From Onchocerca volvulus (Eukaryota; Nematoda; Chromadorea; Rhabditida; Onchocercidae), in the NCBI GenBank assembly GCA_000499405.2, contig HG738137.1, positions 13,323,661-13,387,660 on the forward strand: DNA of 64,000 bases, given 5' to 3'. Within the stretch, counting starts at the first letter, position 1; each line of letters begins with the position of its first letter. Positions 1 to 14,007 of this stretch are shown here, one piece after another. A program made the position numbers and the translations under genes. The notes beneath the pieces are model-generated. The model was not told where the DNA came from. It saw nothing but the letters and a program-made list of their open reading frames with translations, and did no database searches.

Positions 1-470
1 CTACTACTTTTACTACTACCATTACCATTCGGACATAACACATACATTATTATTAAAATAATTCCAAAATGGACAAGAGAATGATCGTTTTACAAACAAT
101 GCGAGAGCGAAAAACTGGTTAGAAATGGGGAGGAAGAAGAGAGATTTGGCGTTTAAAAATGCAACTTGAACGAAGTTTTGCAAAAACAGCATAATTTCAT
201 CCATAAAAACAATTTTGATACAAACATTTAATAGCAAATCTTTCCCTTTTTCCTTCTTCAAAATTCCTTTCAATCATCGCCTTTTTCCTTCTTTCCCAAA
301 TTTTTCTTCTCATTTATCATTTCAAGTTTTATCACTCATTTTTATTTCATCTCTTTCTTTTTACCCTCTCTCTCGCTCTCTCTCTCTTTTCATTTTTCTT
401 TTTAAAGAAACCAGCAAAAATTTTATCAAACATCAGGAAAAGTTTTGAAATTATCAGCTGTATGCAAGAA

Positions 471-494
471 ATATATATATATATATATATATAT
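471..494. repeat. (AT)n microsatellite
   Basis: Twelve uninterrupted AT units are visible directly in the sequence. Confidence 0.95.
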
Positions 495-847
495 GCGAAA
501 ACAACAACACTTTGAAAACGACGAAAATAAATCTGTTTGGTTGGTTGGAATGACCGGTTATATCGGAAAATTTTGATGTAAAGTGATGCCAAAGAGCTGT
601 GAAGAAAAATGCTGCTGGCAGGCTGGTTTTGATATCGGACGATGATTGCATGAGAGAGGAGGAAAAAGGAGGAAAAACGGGATAGTTCATGGTTTGGTCG
701 TGAAAGTTAGCAATATCAGGTCGATACGGACTGATAAAACAGGCATGAAAAAGGGGTACCACGGGTCAGAAGGGACAACGACAGAGTTTTCAGGATGTTT
801 GGCTGGATAGGCTAGAATAGATGGATAAATGATTCGTTGCAAGCCTT

Positions 848-894
848 AGCAGCAGCAGTAGTAGCAGTAGCAGTAGCAGCAGCAGCAGCAGCAG
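848..894. repeat. (AGC/AGT)n trinucleotide repeat
   Basis: Interrupted AGC and AGT triplets. No reading frame around the array looks coding. Confidence 0.9.
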
Positions 895-1327
895 CTAACT
901 TTGCTTTTGCATCTTTTGCAGCCAAGTATCCATTCAAACGATGAATTAAATATATTTTTGCTTATTCAAAAAAAGTTTTACAAATCTTTTCACTCCAATC
1001 TCTTCTACATCTCTCTTCTTCCCTCTTGTATAATCATTTATATCCTATTTATTTCTTATGACATTCATTTATCACTATTTCAATGATATTTTCATCATAT
1101 CAACCATCATCGCTTCAATATTATTTTCATCACATTATCATCCTCATCTTAATATTATTTTCAGATCTTGTTGTTGTGAATATTTCTCAGCTGACATAGA
1201 TAGACAAATATTACATTTAAATGGACGGACAAACAAAACATGTCAAGTAATATGCGTAGAGCAATGAAGAAATAAATTGTATTTTTCCACTGATTTTATA
1301 TTACTAAGCGAAATGAATGGATGAACT

Positions 1328-1396
1328 TTCTTTCTCTTTCTCTCTCTATCTCTCCCTCTCTCTCTCTATCTCTCTCTCTCTCTCTCCCTCTCTCTG
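1328..1396. repeat. (CT)n pyrimidine tract
   Basis: A CT-rich tract with occasional A and extra C, read directly. Confidence 0.85.
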
Positions 1397-1607
1397 TATA
1401 AAATTAACGGCAACTTTTTAATCTCATATTCTTCTCTTTCAAAAAGCTATCAGCATCATTTATCATAATCATTATTATCATTATTTTATTTTTAGCATCA
1501 ATAATAATACAACCATTTTGGCAAAAGAATGTGCAATTATTAGTTTTTATAATAACATTTTTGCAAATTATAAAATAATTTAAGAGTATATTGTCATTAT
1601 CATTATT

Positions 1608-1813
<206 letters not shown>

Positions 1814-2089
1814 CACTACCTTTAATACTAGCAATAACGCGATCACTGTATCAGAAGGAAATGCATTATCAATTATTATAATTTCTTTTTTTCTTTACAA
1901 ATTATAATTTAAAAGCAATGAAAATTTTTTCGTTTCATTCTTTATCAATAATTGATTGCTATAATCATTTTTATCGCTATCACTATGTTATCATCTGAAA
2001 TGACACATAAATTATATAAGTACTACTACTATCGCTATTGCTATATTTTACTTGGTTACTCAAAAAATTGAATTAAATTCGTTAACTAG

Positions 2090-2290
2090 ACAATCTACAT
2101 ACATTCACATACACCACATACACACACACATAACATACATATATATATATTTTATATATGCATAAATATACTATACATACACACATACACATACACATAC
2201 ATATTTATACACAACACAAATACATTATTGATACATACAAATACAATACATGTACATACACACACACACTTATATACACATACATATTTG
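2090..2290. repeat. CA/TA-rich cryptic simple repeat
   Basis: Imperfect ACACAT/ACATAC arrays with a short TATATATA core. The minus-strand frame here is rich in Cys, Val and Tyr and is explained by the repeat. Confidence 0.85.
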
Positions 2291-2570
2291 TAGATGCACA
2301 GATACACGGAGATAGATGAAAGATTTTTTGGTTCAATTTCGTAAATTTGAAAATTAAAGGGAGGATGGACGTAAAGAAAACGATATAGGAAAAAGAAATG
2401 GAAGTTGAGATATTTGATTGTTGGGATAAGTATCGGACTGATTAGTGAGTGATATGAAAAGGATAGACAGACATATTGTTTACAAAGAAACACACACAAA
2501 CATTTGCAAAAAGAATAGATGAAATTATTCTGAGAGATGAGTTGCTAATGATATATGTATGTATATATAT

Positions 2571-2590
2571 ATATGATAATGATAATGACA

Positions 2591-2636
<46 letters not shown>

Positions 2637-2637
2637 C
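2571..2637. repeat. (GAT/ATG)n trinucleotide array
   Basis: GATAAT units grade into uninterrupted ATG/GAT triplets. No coding context is seen. Confidence 0.9.
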
Positions 2638-2638
2638 G

Positions 2639-3215
2639 GTTTGGTTTAATTTTCATTTTTCTATGTGAAAATTTGGATAATGATTGTAAAATTAAGGTAA
2701 AATATATATATGAAAATGAAAAATAAAAAATTTCTGTTTTATATTATAATTATGATTGTTTTTAGTTGTAAACAAGAATTTTAAGATTGATATAGTTAAA
2801 AATATATATGTATCTATATGTGATGATAATGATGATTCTGTTTAATTTTCGCTTTTAACTAAAAAATTGTAAACGATAAATCGGTAAAATAAAAATCGAA
2901 TAAAATATGAACGATGATCAATAAAATGAAAAATTTAAAAAAAAAATATGAACAATATCAGTAAAATTAAAAATATATAAGGAAATGAAAAATGATTTCT
3001 AATTCTCCATCATAATTGATTATTTTTATTTATAAACTAAGAATTTTAGATCAGAAGTTCGGTTTAACTTTCATTGTTTTTTTCTATGTGGAAATATAAA
3101 CGATGACTGTAAAAATTAAAAATATATATGGAAATGAAAAATAAAAATTTCTATTTTTTGTATTATAATCGATTATTTTTGCTAACAATTTAGAGAGATA
3201 TATTTAGAAAATATT
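2639..3215. repeat. diverged tandem repeat, about 200 bp units
   Basis: A block starting with a variant of GGTTTAATTTTCATTTTT recurs at about 2640, 2837 and 3059. The first and third copies also share a CTATGTG-(A/T)-rich segment, an AAATGAAAAATAAAAA segment and a TATTATAAT segment. Copies have diverged by substitution and small indels. No gene is seen. Confidence 0.7.
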
Positions 3216-4300
3216 ATTAGAAAAATTTGCGGACATATTAGTAATCAATTAATTTGATTTCAATATTCGAATTATTCAATTGTTAAATACTGCACAAAAT
3301 GAGTAAATATTTATTGCTATCGAAAAAATTACCCTGATTAAGCTCTCTTATTGCAATTTATATCGGCTTGGCTAATTAATTAAATATATGTTTGTATGTA
3401 TGGATAGATATTTACAATATTTTTGCAAATATTTGTTAGGAGTGAAATGAATATTTCAGAGAAAAAATTTATTGAAATATCATAATATGCTACTTAATTT
3501 GCTGAAAAACATACGTGACATATGAATGCATTCTACGCATATTACGTGAATAGATAATTATAAAAATATATCATATTTTATATCGTTTGATTCTATTTCT
3601 CGAAAAATTTAAGACCGGTTTGATTAATAAAAAGGCCTGTACGTAACATCCATTTGTTTCCTTAATCTATTTTTATTTAGAAAAAAAAAAAAAGAAAAAA
3701 GAAAGATAAAAAAGACTTCCGAATATTTACTGCTTCATAGTTCTATTAATATTTGATAATCATTGCATGAATATAATTCCATTCCGTAAATAACTCTGCT
3801 TCAATAAAAATAATGCTTAAAGATTAGTACTTTTTATTTTTCTTAATTATATCAGAAAATTTCGAATGTATTTGTTTAAATAAATTAAGTTAAATTTGAA
3901 TCTAACTGATCGCAAAATTAAAAAGGAGAAAGAATTAATTAATGAGTTAATAAGATGAACAATCACCACAATATCATCGCTTTTGAGCTTAACTGATAAA
4001 GGTAAAAATTTTATAAGTAACTGTATAATTTAATTAAACGTTTGTCAAAAGAATTTGAGAGAATCGGCGAAGAGCATAGAAAATTTTGTAATAATCATTT
4101 GTTGTTGAACATTTTGATGGGCCATGGACGAAATCGAGAAATAATGTCGAGGACAGGGACGAGACATTTTAAAATTGTTTGTCACCACCACCACATGTAG
4201 AGTGCATTGTATATAAATATTGAAATATTTGATGTTGGTTATGTCCTTTTCAATATTTTGTACTACAAAATACACACGCCCACGTATACACCCACGTACA
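3216..4300. other. AT-rich non-coding DNA
   Basis: No supported gene, RNA or clear repeat. Homopolymer runs and short open frames only. Confidence 0.5.
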
Positions 4301-4317
4301 TCCACATACACACCCTG

Positions 4318-4715
4318 TAAACCCACGCGAAACATTCGAAACTGGCAAAGTACTGTAAAAAATGTATGCATAAAATAAAAAAATACAAAATAATTAAAAA
4401 GTTTGTAAAATAAAAAAAGAATTGCTGTATAAAATGCAAAAATAATTACTGTACAATATCACGCTATTAAAATTGCTGTGCGATATTATTTCTGTACCAC
4501 ATACGCACCCATGCACACCCACGCAAATACATTCGAAACAGGAAAAATACTGTAAAAAATGCATGCATAAAATAAAAAAATCCAAAATAATCAAAAAGTT
4601 TGTAAAATAAAAAAATGATTGCTGTATTAAAATGCAAAAATAATTACTGTATAAATTGCTGCGCAAATATCATGATATTAATATTTCTGCACAATATTAT
4701 TACTGTATTACTGTA
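4318..4715. repeat. tandem duplication, about 197 bp period
   Basis: Two adjacent copies share CCCACGC(G/A), CATTCGAAAC, TACTGTAAAAAATG, ATGCATAAAATAAAAAAAT, AAAGTTTGTAAAATAAAAAAA and AATGCAAAAATAATTACTGT in the same order. The TACTGT landmark lies at 4351 and 4548, giving a 197-bp period. Confidence 0.85.
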
Positions 4716-4749
4716 CAAATACAAAATTACTGTATAAAATATATGCATG

Positions 4750-7700
4750 GTCAACAAAGTTCATAATAATACTACTATTGGCTGCATAACTAACAGTCAT
4801 TATTATCATCAGTTGCTACTTATCATCATTTAACATCTTTCCAAACATTTTCTCGTTTGTTTACAATTTTGTTAAATAAATAATAGGTTTGGTATAGTAA
4901 CAAACGAAATACATTACATTCAACAAATATATTAGAGATTAATTTTAATCTATGATATATGTAAATTTAAAAGTTTAAATAATTTTTCTGATATTATAGA
5001 AAAGTAATGATAATATTTGAATTATGAAACTTTCGAAATTTTATCCAGTACAAACGATAAATAATACTTAGTGATAATGTCTTAAATAATTGATATTTTT
5101 TTCTGAAATTATTGGTGTTTTTCTTTTTAATTTAATTATTTCTTGTAAATTAATTATTTTCTTACAACTTATCGAAAATTTTATCAGTTGACAACACTTT
5201 GTTTTCCAAATATTTTTCATTTTGTTCACAATTTGTTAGATAAAAATATTCGAATTTCTCTTCTTATTTTGATAAATAAATGAATAGATATATATTTTAG
5301 TCATTCATTTATTTCAATTCACAAATAAGTTATATTGTTAGAATTCAGAAAATTTGGGATATTATTATTGCTTCGTGTTCAATTCTTTCTTAAATATATT
5401 TGACATCAAAAAATAAGGAGGCCATCTTTATGTCTTCTTGATGAAAAAGGGGGTCAGTGAGGGAGAAAAAGGTCAAGGAAAACATTGAGATCTCTTCAAA
5501 ATTACCGCAAAATACCGTAAAAGTTTGTGGAATTTAGGCTAATAATGGGAATTAATAAATCGTCTAATGTTCAGGAACATATATTATGTTTCAAATGTCT
5601 TCTTATTCAAAGATATTTTATTATTATCATTTCTTTTCGACATCGCATATCTATGCGAAGAAATCCATACAAATAGTAAGGATTTAACAACGAAAATAAT
5701 ATGAATTTTTCAGAGATTCGTACAGTTAGAAATAAGAGAAACAGTATATCAATAAGTACTTATTGCATGCTGTCGACTAGCCATGAACTGCGTACCATTC
5801 TATTGTAAATTTCCACTCTATCTTTTTTCAAAACTGGCAATAATTTGCTAAATGCTGACCAGTTAGACATTTAGAGGAAACATTTGTTAAAAATGTTTGC
5901 CATTACGGTAGGAATATTTTGATCGAAAAAAAACCAGAATTTTAAATTCGAATAAAAGTCAAATTTTGCAAATTTAAATTATTTACTTAACATAAATATT
6001 ACATTACACCATATTGTACTTGAAAAAGTACATAAAATATATAAAAATATCCTACCGTAATTGTAATAAACTAATTTACTATATTTAATAAAAATATTAT
6101 AATATAGAAAATATTATATCAGTAATTAATTCTTACTATAATTATATTGCGCACGGAAATATTATATATTATACAAAAATTGCGTTATTCTACGATAGAT
6201 ATTTGCACAGAACATTTAAAATTGTCTCATCTAATCTATTTCATTTTTCAGAGTTTTTATAATCCCCTTAAAATAGATGTATAATAGAATTACATAAATT
6301 AGTAACATTTTACTAATAAATTTCTTATTTTCAGCAAAAAATAGAAAAGAGAATAAGAAAAACTGAAAATTTTTTGAAACAAAAATTGATAAGCTCAAAA
6401 ACTGCCATTTATTCATTTAAGCATAAAAATTCTGAAACTTTGAGAAACATTTTCAAGTTTTCTGTTATTATTTTTCATTCTTAGTATTTGCAGACTTTTT
6501 TCTTGTCAATATGATAATAAAACATCTGCTATCTCTTCTGTTTTATTATTTAGCTATAAACTGTTATTAATTTTGAATTATTGATGCAAAAGACAAGCAA
6601 TTAATTTTCTCTATGCTTCATTTCATTATTATCGATACTGTTTGTTATGAAAAAAAGTGTTTAACAAACGGAAATAATTAAACTTGAAGCAATTAATTTA
6701 TCAATTAATTTTACTAGTATTTGATCTCACTGAAATAAGGATAGTAAATACATTATTATCTATCCACTGTTATTATCCAACTAACATTTGTAACATTATT
6801 TAAAATATAATTTCAACAAATTAAATAAGAATGCAAATATATAAATAATAAGTTTACAAATTAAATAAGAATGCAAATATATAAATAATAAGTTTACAAA
6901 ACTTATTATTTATATACAATTAATTCCGTTTTGTAAGCAAGAAAATTACTGAAAGGAATTGTTGTTTGAATTGAATTTGGAGAAAATTCAAGAGAAATGA
7001 AAATTTTGGTACAATTATTTATTATGTATTTAGTCCACTAAATGCAATGGAACAAAAAAAAAAAAAAAAAAAAACCCTGAAAAATAATCGTTCTGAAAGT
7101 TTAATCATCTATGAAATATAATTCTTTTTTTTTAAACATTATTTATTTTTAATTTATTTCATCTTACTTTGCCATAGATATGTCAGATTGCTTCGATGCG
7201 TTGTCAACTAAGCCAGTTATAATCTATCATATAAATTTACCGCAAATATATTCAAAAATTTTTTTTTAAATAATTGCCAAAGTTTTGAATTTAATTCATC
7301 ATATATCGTATGTTTCAAAGTATTTTTATTTATAATAAATGGTACTTTTTATGCGATATCAGCATATTTTCTTTATTGATGTTTTTAAAAAAAGGGGAAA
7401 ATGTGAAATCAAATATCAAATACAAATTTTATCTCATTTATCATCTAATTTTTCTCAATGTTTCCATTATTTTTGTCTAAATTTTATATTTCGAAGAAAT
7501 ATTTTGAAAATTTCATAATACGTTTCAAAATATAAAATCTAAACATGAAATTTGAAATTTTCAAGTAAAGTTTTTAAAATGATTCATTGGTAAATGGGAG
7601 AAATGTACCACTACCTTAATTTGCAGATTTTTCAGTATTTTACTTGAAAATAATTTGCATCTGTTTTACCGCAACCTGTAGCTCTTAATATAATGATTAC

Positions 7701-10700
7701 TACTCCGATGTTAAACACATTCTATCATTTCTCCCGGGGAAAAACAACTACCAGAAAATGCAGAAAATTAAATATCCAAGAAAAGTGGGGAAGACAAAGT
7801 TGGAAAAAACCACTGAATAAAAAAAGTTATCACTTATAATATTTTATTTTTTCTTTTTTCCCGCGAGTTCAAAGGCGAAAAAAGGTCATAGGAAGTTTTC
7901 CGAGGTCAATGGGCGATATCAAAAAACAACTCCAACAACAATATCTTGCAGCAGAATAAACTAAAAACGAAACTACAGTATGAAAGGAGAAGAAATGGAA
8001 TGAAGATTATTTATCGATAGAAAATAAAATATTTAGATAATGGATAAAAAACAATTATGAGAGAAAGAGATGGAAAGAGAGAGAGAAATGGGCATAAACA
8101 TCTGTAAAAAGATTGCATTAAAGAAAAGTAAGTCAACAACAAACAATAAATATCATCTGCTTGGACAGTTACTGAAAAACAACAAACCGAAGAGATGGAT
8201 TGAGAAATGGTTATATTGAGGTCATCCTGTATGTCCAAAAACATGGGGTCATGCCGTAAACAACAACAAAAATAGACCAAAGAGCAAAAACGACTTGGCG
8301 ATGAGCCTATATTGGTAATCATATATGGCACAAGCGGTAAACAATCAGCTAGATGTTAGTTTTTTGTTTGTCTCATAGCCAATGCCCAAATAGATTTTTG
8401 TTGTTGACTTATTAGTAAAAAAGGCCAAAAAGGTCGATAGGTCATTTTCCACTACCTTCTCATTCCAAACTCTGTCACAAACATGTAAATAATTAAGTAT
8501 TTCTTAAATGAGTTTTTTTTTTTTTTTTTTTTTGCTACTATTAAGGATCAAAATAAAAGCGAAAATGCTAATATTTCAAATTGTTAACATTTCAAAAAAT
8601 TTCAAATTACTGGTACTTCAAATTTATTTTATGTTAGTATTGCAAATTACACTCTAATAAAATGATCATATTAATGTTAGAAAAAAAAAAAATTGAAAGG
8701 TTGCATAAATTTTCCAGAGAAAATTTTGAAGTAAACCGAAAAAAATTTATAAAATTTATTGAGCTTTAGCAAGGATGACAAATAGGTCAAAATATCATGA
8801 ATAATTTTTATTAATAAATGTATAAATAAACAATTCAAATGTATGTTTAGATATATTAAATAATATATAGGGATATATTGCATGAAAGAATTCGAAACGA
8901 TCTGGATGATCGGATATTTATATATTTTGGGAATATATTTCAAATACTATCTGCATAAAGTCAATATCATATATGATTCATTTCAATGATTCAAATATAG
9001 ATTATAAATTATTCAAAAAGAAAAACAAGAAAAGATAATAATTAAAATTAAATTAAAAATGATTATCGCTTCATTTTTGCAACAATTTGAAAATTCTTTT
9101 CGCAATAGTTGAAAAAAAAGAAAAAATGAAAAAAAAAAAGTTATAAGTATGGAAAAAAAAAGAAAGACTTGGAAGTTTGTCCTCCAAAAAGCATAAACGG
9201 AAAAAACTTTAATCTCTGTCATTATTCATTCTTCCAACTCCCGATCAGTCATTTGTCTCCATCATTTATTCTTCCTTTTTTCCTTTCACCAATTTCTTCA
9301 TTTTTTTTTTTCCTTCCTTTCCTCCTTTTTCGCCTTTTTTTCTTTTTTTTTTCTTTTTTTTTTTTTTATTTAAAAATGATCTTTGTCGAATGGACCATTA
9401 CAAATTTGTGTCATATTTCTCGTTTTCTCTCTTTTTTTTTCGTCGTCTTTTTCAAAATTTGATCGTTGATCTTTTGAATGAGAAAACGAAAAAAAAAAAG
9501 CGAAAACGTCCAAAATGTAAATTATTATTTCATTTCAATGCATTCAAGAATCTTATTTGGTCACATTAAAATGATTATTGAATTTATGAAGAGAAAAAAA
9601 AATTTCTCTTTTTCATTCAAATTTTCGCTTTTAACTCTTTCATTATTCTTTTTTGCTTTTTTTTTTTTTGAAATTTGCAAAAACTTTTTGATATTTGAAA
9701 AGAAGAAATTTTGCCAAATTTGTTATTCCTTACTTCTTTCTTTCTTTTTTTTTTCCCACAACTCTACTGCTTTTTATTTGTCCCGAAGGAAAAATAATTT
9801 TTGAAGTATCTGAAGTTTGAAAAAGAAAAGAATGTTTTGTTTATCCATCATTTCTAAATGCTATTCACATTTTTCCTCATCAATCAACTTATATACGCAA
9901 CAAGCAAAATGATGGTAATATATTTGTTTCAAAATTTTCAAAATATCTTCCTTAACATTTTAAAATATAAATAAAAGATGGAAATAATTGTAATCTAAAA
10001 AAAAAAAAATTTTTTTTTAATTTATGAAAATTCATAAAAAAAAAAAAAAAAAAAAACAACAGCAACAATAACACAAACAAAAATATTATTCATATTATAA
10101 TGGAAAAAATTGGGGGAAATTTGTTATGTTTTTTGCTTATTTTTATTTCTATTTTTTTTTCATTTTGATAAAAATCAATCAAATTGATGACCAAATCGTT
10201 TAATGTTAAGTTCATTATTATTCATCCACTTGTTTATTTGATCATTTCATTATTATTATCACGGTTAGAATCAACTATTGATGATACTTTACTATGAATG
10301 AGAAGGAAAGATAGCAGCAAATAGCAGCTGTAGATTTTATATTATTCATTTTGAAGATATCAAAACATGATTTCTTCATTCAATTAATTTTCATTTCACG
10401 ATGGAATTTCATTCATCAAAATTCGAGGTCATATTTAGTCAAGGTCACATCTATCTGTCCATTTCAATTATTTCATCAGTGATAAGCTAAGATTAAGCTG
10501 ATTCTAACAATGTTAATATCAATGAATGAACTGATGCAAATTTTATCATATAATGATAATTTTATAATATAAATTTTATCATATTCGAAAATTTCTTCAA
10601 TATTTTTCCTCCATATTTAAATATACCGGAAAATTTGGAACAACCGAAACATTCAGTGCAGATTATCTTTCGGTAACCAAAGTATCTCTCATCATTAACG

Positions 10701-11735
10701 GATCATTGGTGATAGAAAAGATTAATAGTTTATAATAATTATTTATCTCATTTCTATCTTTTTCGAATAATAAAATTTTATTCCAATCAAACTGAAGCAT
10801 TTCTATTTATTTCAAATTAATCAAAAATAATAACCAAAAAGAATTTGATTAATTGATTAATTAATGGTAATGAAAAAAGAAAATGAATAAAAAGAATGGT
10901 AAATGTATCACAAACCTCAACAGTTTCCACTTTTTTTTTTTTTTAAATCGCTGCCCAAATTTCAACAAATTAATTCTTCGTGATAAATTTCACTGTTTCC
11001 ACACGCTAATTCCCGTTTATTATTTGCCTGAAACTTAGATAATTAAAAAAATTGATATAATTTTCAACTTTATCTTAATTGATTATGCAAAAAACGGAAA
11101 TAACTTCGGAAAAAGAGCGATTGCGTGTTTTCTTCAAATATGATGAAAATGAAAAAAAAACAAAAAAGAAAGGAAATAGACGAAATACAACAAAATTTAA
11201 ATTTGCAAAAAAAAAAAATATTCAATTAAAATCTACCCACTGATTAAAAATTTTTTCCTGAAAATCTAAATAAAATAACCGAAAATTTTTGCTTGCTTTT
11301 TTTTTTTTTTTTTTACCCAACTAATTTATTGTCTTTTTCTTTAACATACAATATGCAAATTTTATCGTTTAAAAACTGTATATCAAAGAAAAAAAAATTT
11401 ATAATTTGAATATTTATAATATTGAAATTATGCAAATAAGTATGATAAAATTCAACAAAAAAAAGTACGAAGGCATCTTTTTTTTATCCAATTAATTATT
11501 ATTTTTTTTTTAACTTGCAATATACAAATTTTTTCAAATTTGAAAATTTGTAATATTAAAATTGTGGAAATAAAAAAAAAAAAAGTAAAATTTAACGATA
11601 AAAAGATATGAATGAGGCATAATTTTTAATGAAATCAAAATGATTCTGCAAAAAGCAGTTGATTGTTTGTTAAAAAAGAAAATGTCAAAAAGCATTTAAG
11701 ACATTTGCTACAACCTAAGAAAGAGAAAGGATAAA
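4750..11735. other. long gene-poor AT-rich stretch
   Basis: I see no gene. The stretch holds many poly-A and poly-T runs (for example near 7053, 8513, 9350, 10040 and 11300), one perfect 40-bp duplication, and open frames rich in Phe, Ser, Leu and Lys that are explained by homopolymers. Unseen introns of a long gene cannot be excluded. Confidence 0.5.
6816..6920. repeat. perfect 40-bp tandem duplication ending in a palindrome
   Basis: Units 6816-6855 and 6856-6895 are identical. The second is followed by ACAA and then about 17 bases complementary to its own end (TATATAAATAATAAGTT against AACTTATTATTTATATA), so the right edge can fold as a hairpin. Confidence 0.9.
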
Positions 11736-11825
11736 TATGAGGTTAAGAAAGCTTAAAATTGATCCGATTATGGCATTTCATGAAAGATTTTTGATGTCTG
11801 TCTTTCATGTTTTCTATTCATTCAT

Positions 11826-11902
11826 TCGTGTATGTGTGTGTATGTGTGTGTATGTGTGTATATGTGTATGTGTGTGTATGTGTGTGTGTGTGTGTGTGTG
11901 TT
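11826..11902. repeat. (TG)n microsatellite with TATG interruptions
   Basis: GTGTATGTGTG units end in an uninterrupted (TG)n run. The Val/Cys frame is repeat-derived. Confidence 0.95.
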
Positions 11903-12192
11903 TTGCTAAACAAATTTAAAAAGTTCTATTTTCGACTGGAAAAATTTAGCAAAAAGCACAAATTATTGTTTCTGATTAAAAGAAAATACATTTTTTCAAT
12001 TTTATTTTTGATAATATATCATTCAAAGAAATTTGATAATTTTGTGCGGAAAAAAAAAAGGCATAAATCAAGAAAATACTTTTTATAAATTGAAAAAGTA
12101 GTAAAAATGAAATGAAATAAATTTTTTCTTGCATCAAGTTAATTTTTTCCTTTTTTTTTTTTTTCAAGTCATATATCATTTTGAAAAAAAAA

Positions 12193-12194
<2 letters not shown>

Positions 12195-12241
<47 letters not shown>
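12195..12241. repeat. (GA)n microsatellite
   Basis: More than 20 uninterrupted GA units, flanked by poly-purine DNA. Confidence 0.95.
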
Positions 12242-12243
<2 letters not shown>

Positions 12244-12805
12244 AAGGAAAAAAGAAATGAAGAGAAATGAAAATGAACATCAAGGACGAAAAGAAATTTT
12301 AACCGACAAATTAAAAAAGAAAAAAAAAAAGAAGAAACCGACAATGGCTAATACACAAAAATGCATCATTGCTCTTTTGGAATAAAATAGAAAGCTATAA
12401 AAATTTGTCTTTTTTAATGATTTTTTCTTTTTTTTTCCGTTTAAAATAAACTTTTTTTTTTCAATTTCATTTTTGAAAATTTAAATTGAAAATTCAAATT
12501 GAAATTATCAGTAAAGAGATAAAAAAAAAATGATTAAAAAAACTAATTAAGTTTTTTTCTTTTAAAAAGCTAAGAATGAAACAAAACATTGGAGAGCATT
12601 CTGTTTATCAAAATAAATAATTCTGAAAGAGACTTACTTACTTCTGGGAAAAAGGCTGAGGTTATTTATATTCCATCAGTTACAGGTTCGTTAATTTAAT
12701 TTCACTTCTCTATTCCTCTTTTTCTTCCTCTCCTTTTCCATACACATACATAAACATAGAGTAATCAAAATAAAAAAAGAGAAAGAAAAAAAATTAGATA
12801 AAAAA

Positions 12806-12950
12806 GACATATAATTAAAATGCAATTCATTCAATAAGTTTCATTTGTTTAATTACAGGTGACATTTATAGACTGAAAAAAAAAAGACAAATAATTAAAA
12901 TGCAATTCATTCAATAAGTTCCCATTTATTTAATTATGGATGATATTTAA
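12806..12950. repeat. 80-bp tandem duplication
   Basis: The segment beginning GACATATAATTAAAATGCA (12806) recurs as GACAAATAATTAAAATGCA (12886). It continues through ATTCATTCAATAAGTT, a TTTAATTA segment and a GATGATATTTA/GTGACATTTA segment. The period is 80 bp. Confidence 0.85.
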
Positions 12951-13958
12951 AATTTTTAAATTAAAAATTTGAAAAATTTCCAAATTTTCCCTTTTTTTAT
13001 AATTTCGATCATTAAATACTTTTGAAATATTGTAAAACTAAAAATTATTTGAATTAAAAATGGATCGAATTGGAAAGAAATCGAGAAAATAATAATAACA
13101 AAGAGGAAGAAAGGAAGAGGGAAAAAAAAGAGGGAAAGAAAAATAATTAACACAAATATCCTTAATTACATTTTGAAAAAAAAAAATCCCCCAGATGACT
13201 TTGTGATGTCATCGATTTTCATCAAGCATGCCTAACAAAAGTATGAAAAACTTAAATATGAAAAATTTTATTCTACAAAATTTTATTGAAATTGCCTAAA
13301 ATTGAAAATCAAAAATAATCACTTTTTTAAAAAATTTTTTTTCCTCAACTAATTCCAAAAAAATATTTCTTCAGAATATGAAAAAATGTCCATTTTTTAG
13401 GCTAGAAATTTATGCAAATTTTGACGAATAACAAATAATTGTCAATGATAAGTGAGGTTATTTTTTTAGATTGAAAGTATGCAAATTTTGAAGGATAGCA
13501 AGCTATTTACATGGCAAATATTTATCAAATGACGAGAGTATAACAATAATAAAAGTTGTAATATCAAAAAATAAAGAAGAAAAAGAGACGAAAAATGAAA
13601 TCCAAATGATCATTAATTTTACCGAAAAAAAAAAAGGAAAAAGCCTGTTTCTTGAGTGAAACGTAGTGAGAATTATAACTCACTGAGATCGCCATATATA
13701 TATAATACTTGAGCCTGATCAAGGAAGCTCATCGAAGATGACGGATGGACGGACGGAGAGATGAACAGATGACTAAATGGATTTGTAAATTACAATAGAA
13801 AAAAGGAATGAAAAAAGGGAGTTGAAATGAAAATGACATTTAAAAAAAGTGATAAATTTTGTAGAAAGAAGTTGCGGCGCCTCGAAAAAAAAATGTTTCG
13901 ATTGCTACAGTTGTTGAAGGTTATGATTTTTCTATAGATGTGTAATATATATGTTTTT

Positions 13959-14007
<49 letters not shown>

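Larger units (their letters stand above)
1..1320. other. AT-rich non-coding DNA with short tandem repeats
   Basis: No supported gene. The stretch holds a CT-rich run near 365-390, an (AT)12 array at 471-494, and an interrupted AGC/AGT array at 848-894. Open frames here are short and low in complexity, and none resembles a known family. Confidence 0.6.

Noticed and set aside
2152..2499. 115-residue Cys/Val/Tyr-rich minus-strand frame
   Set aside because: Produced by CA/TA simple repeats; no splice context or family resemblance.
9169..9804. two Phe/Ser/Lys-rich plus-strand frames
   Set aside because: Driven by poly-T and poly-A tracts; composition is not protein-like.
11976..12344. 122-residue minus-strand frame with a Ser-Leu repeat
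   Set aside because: The repeat part is the (GA)n microsatellite and the rest is homopolymer-derived.
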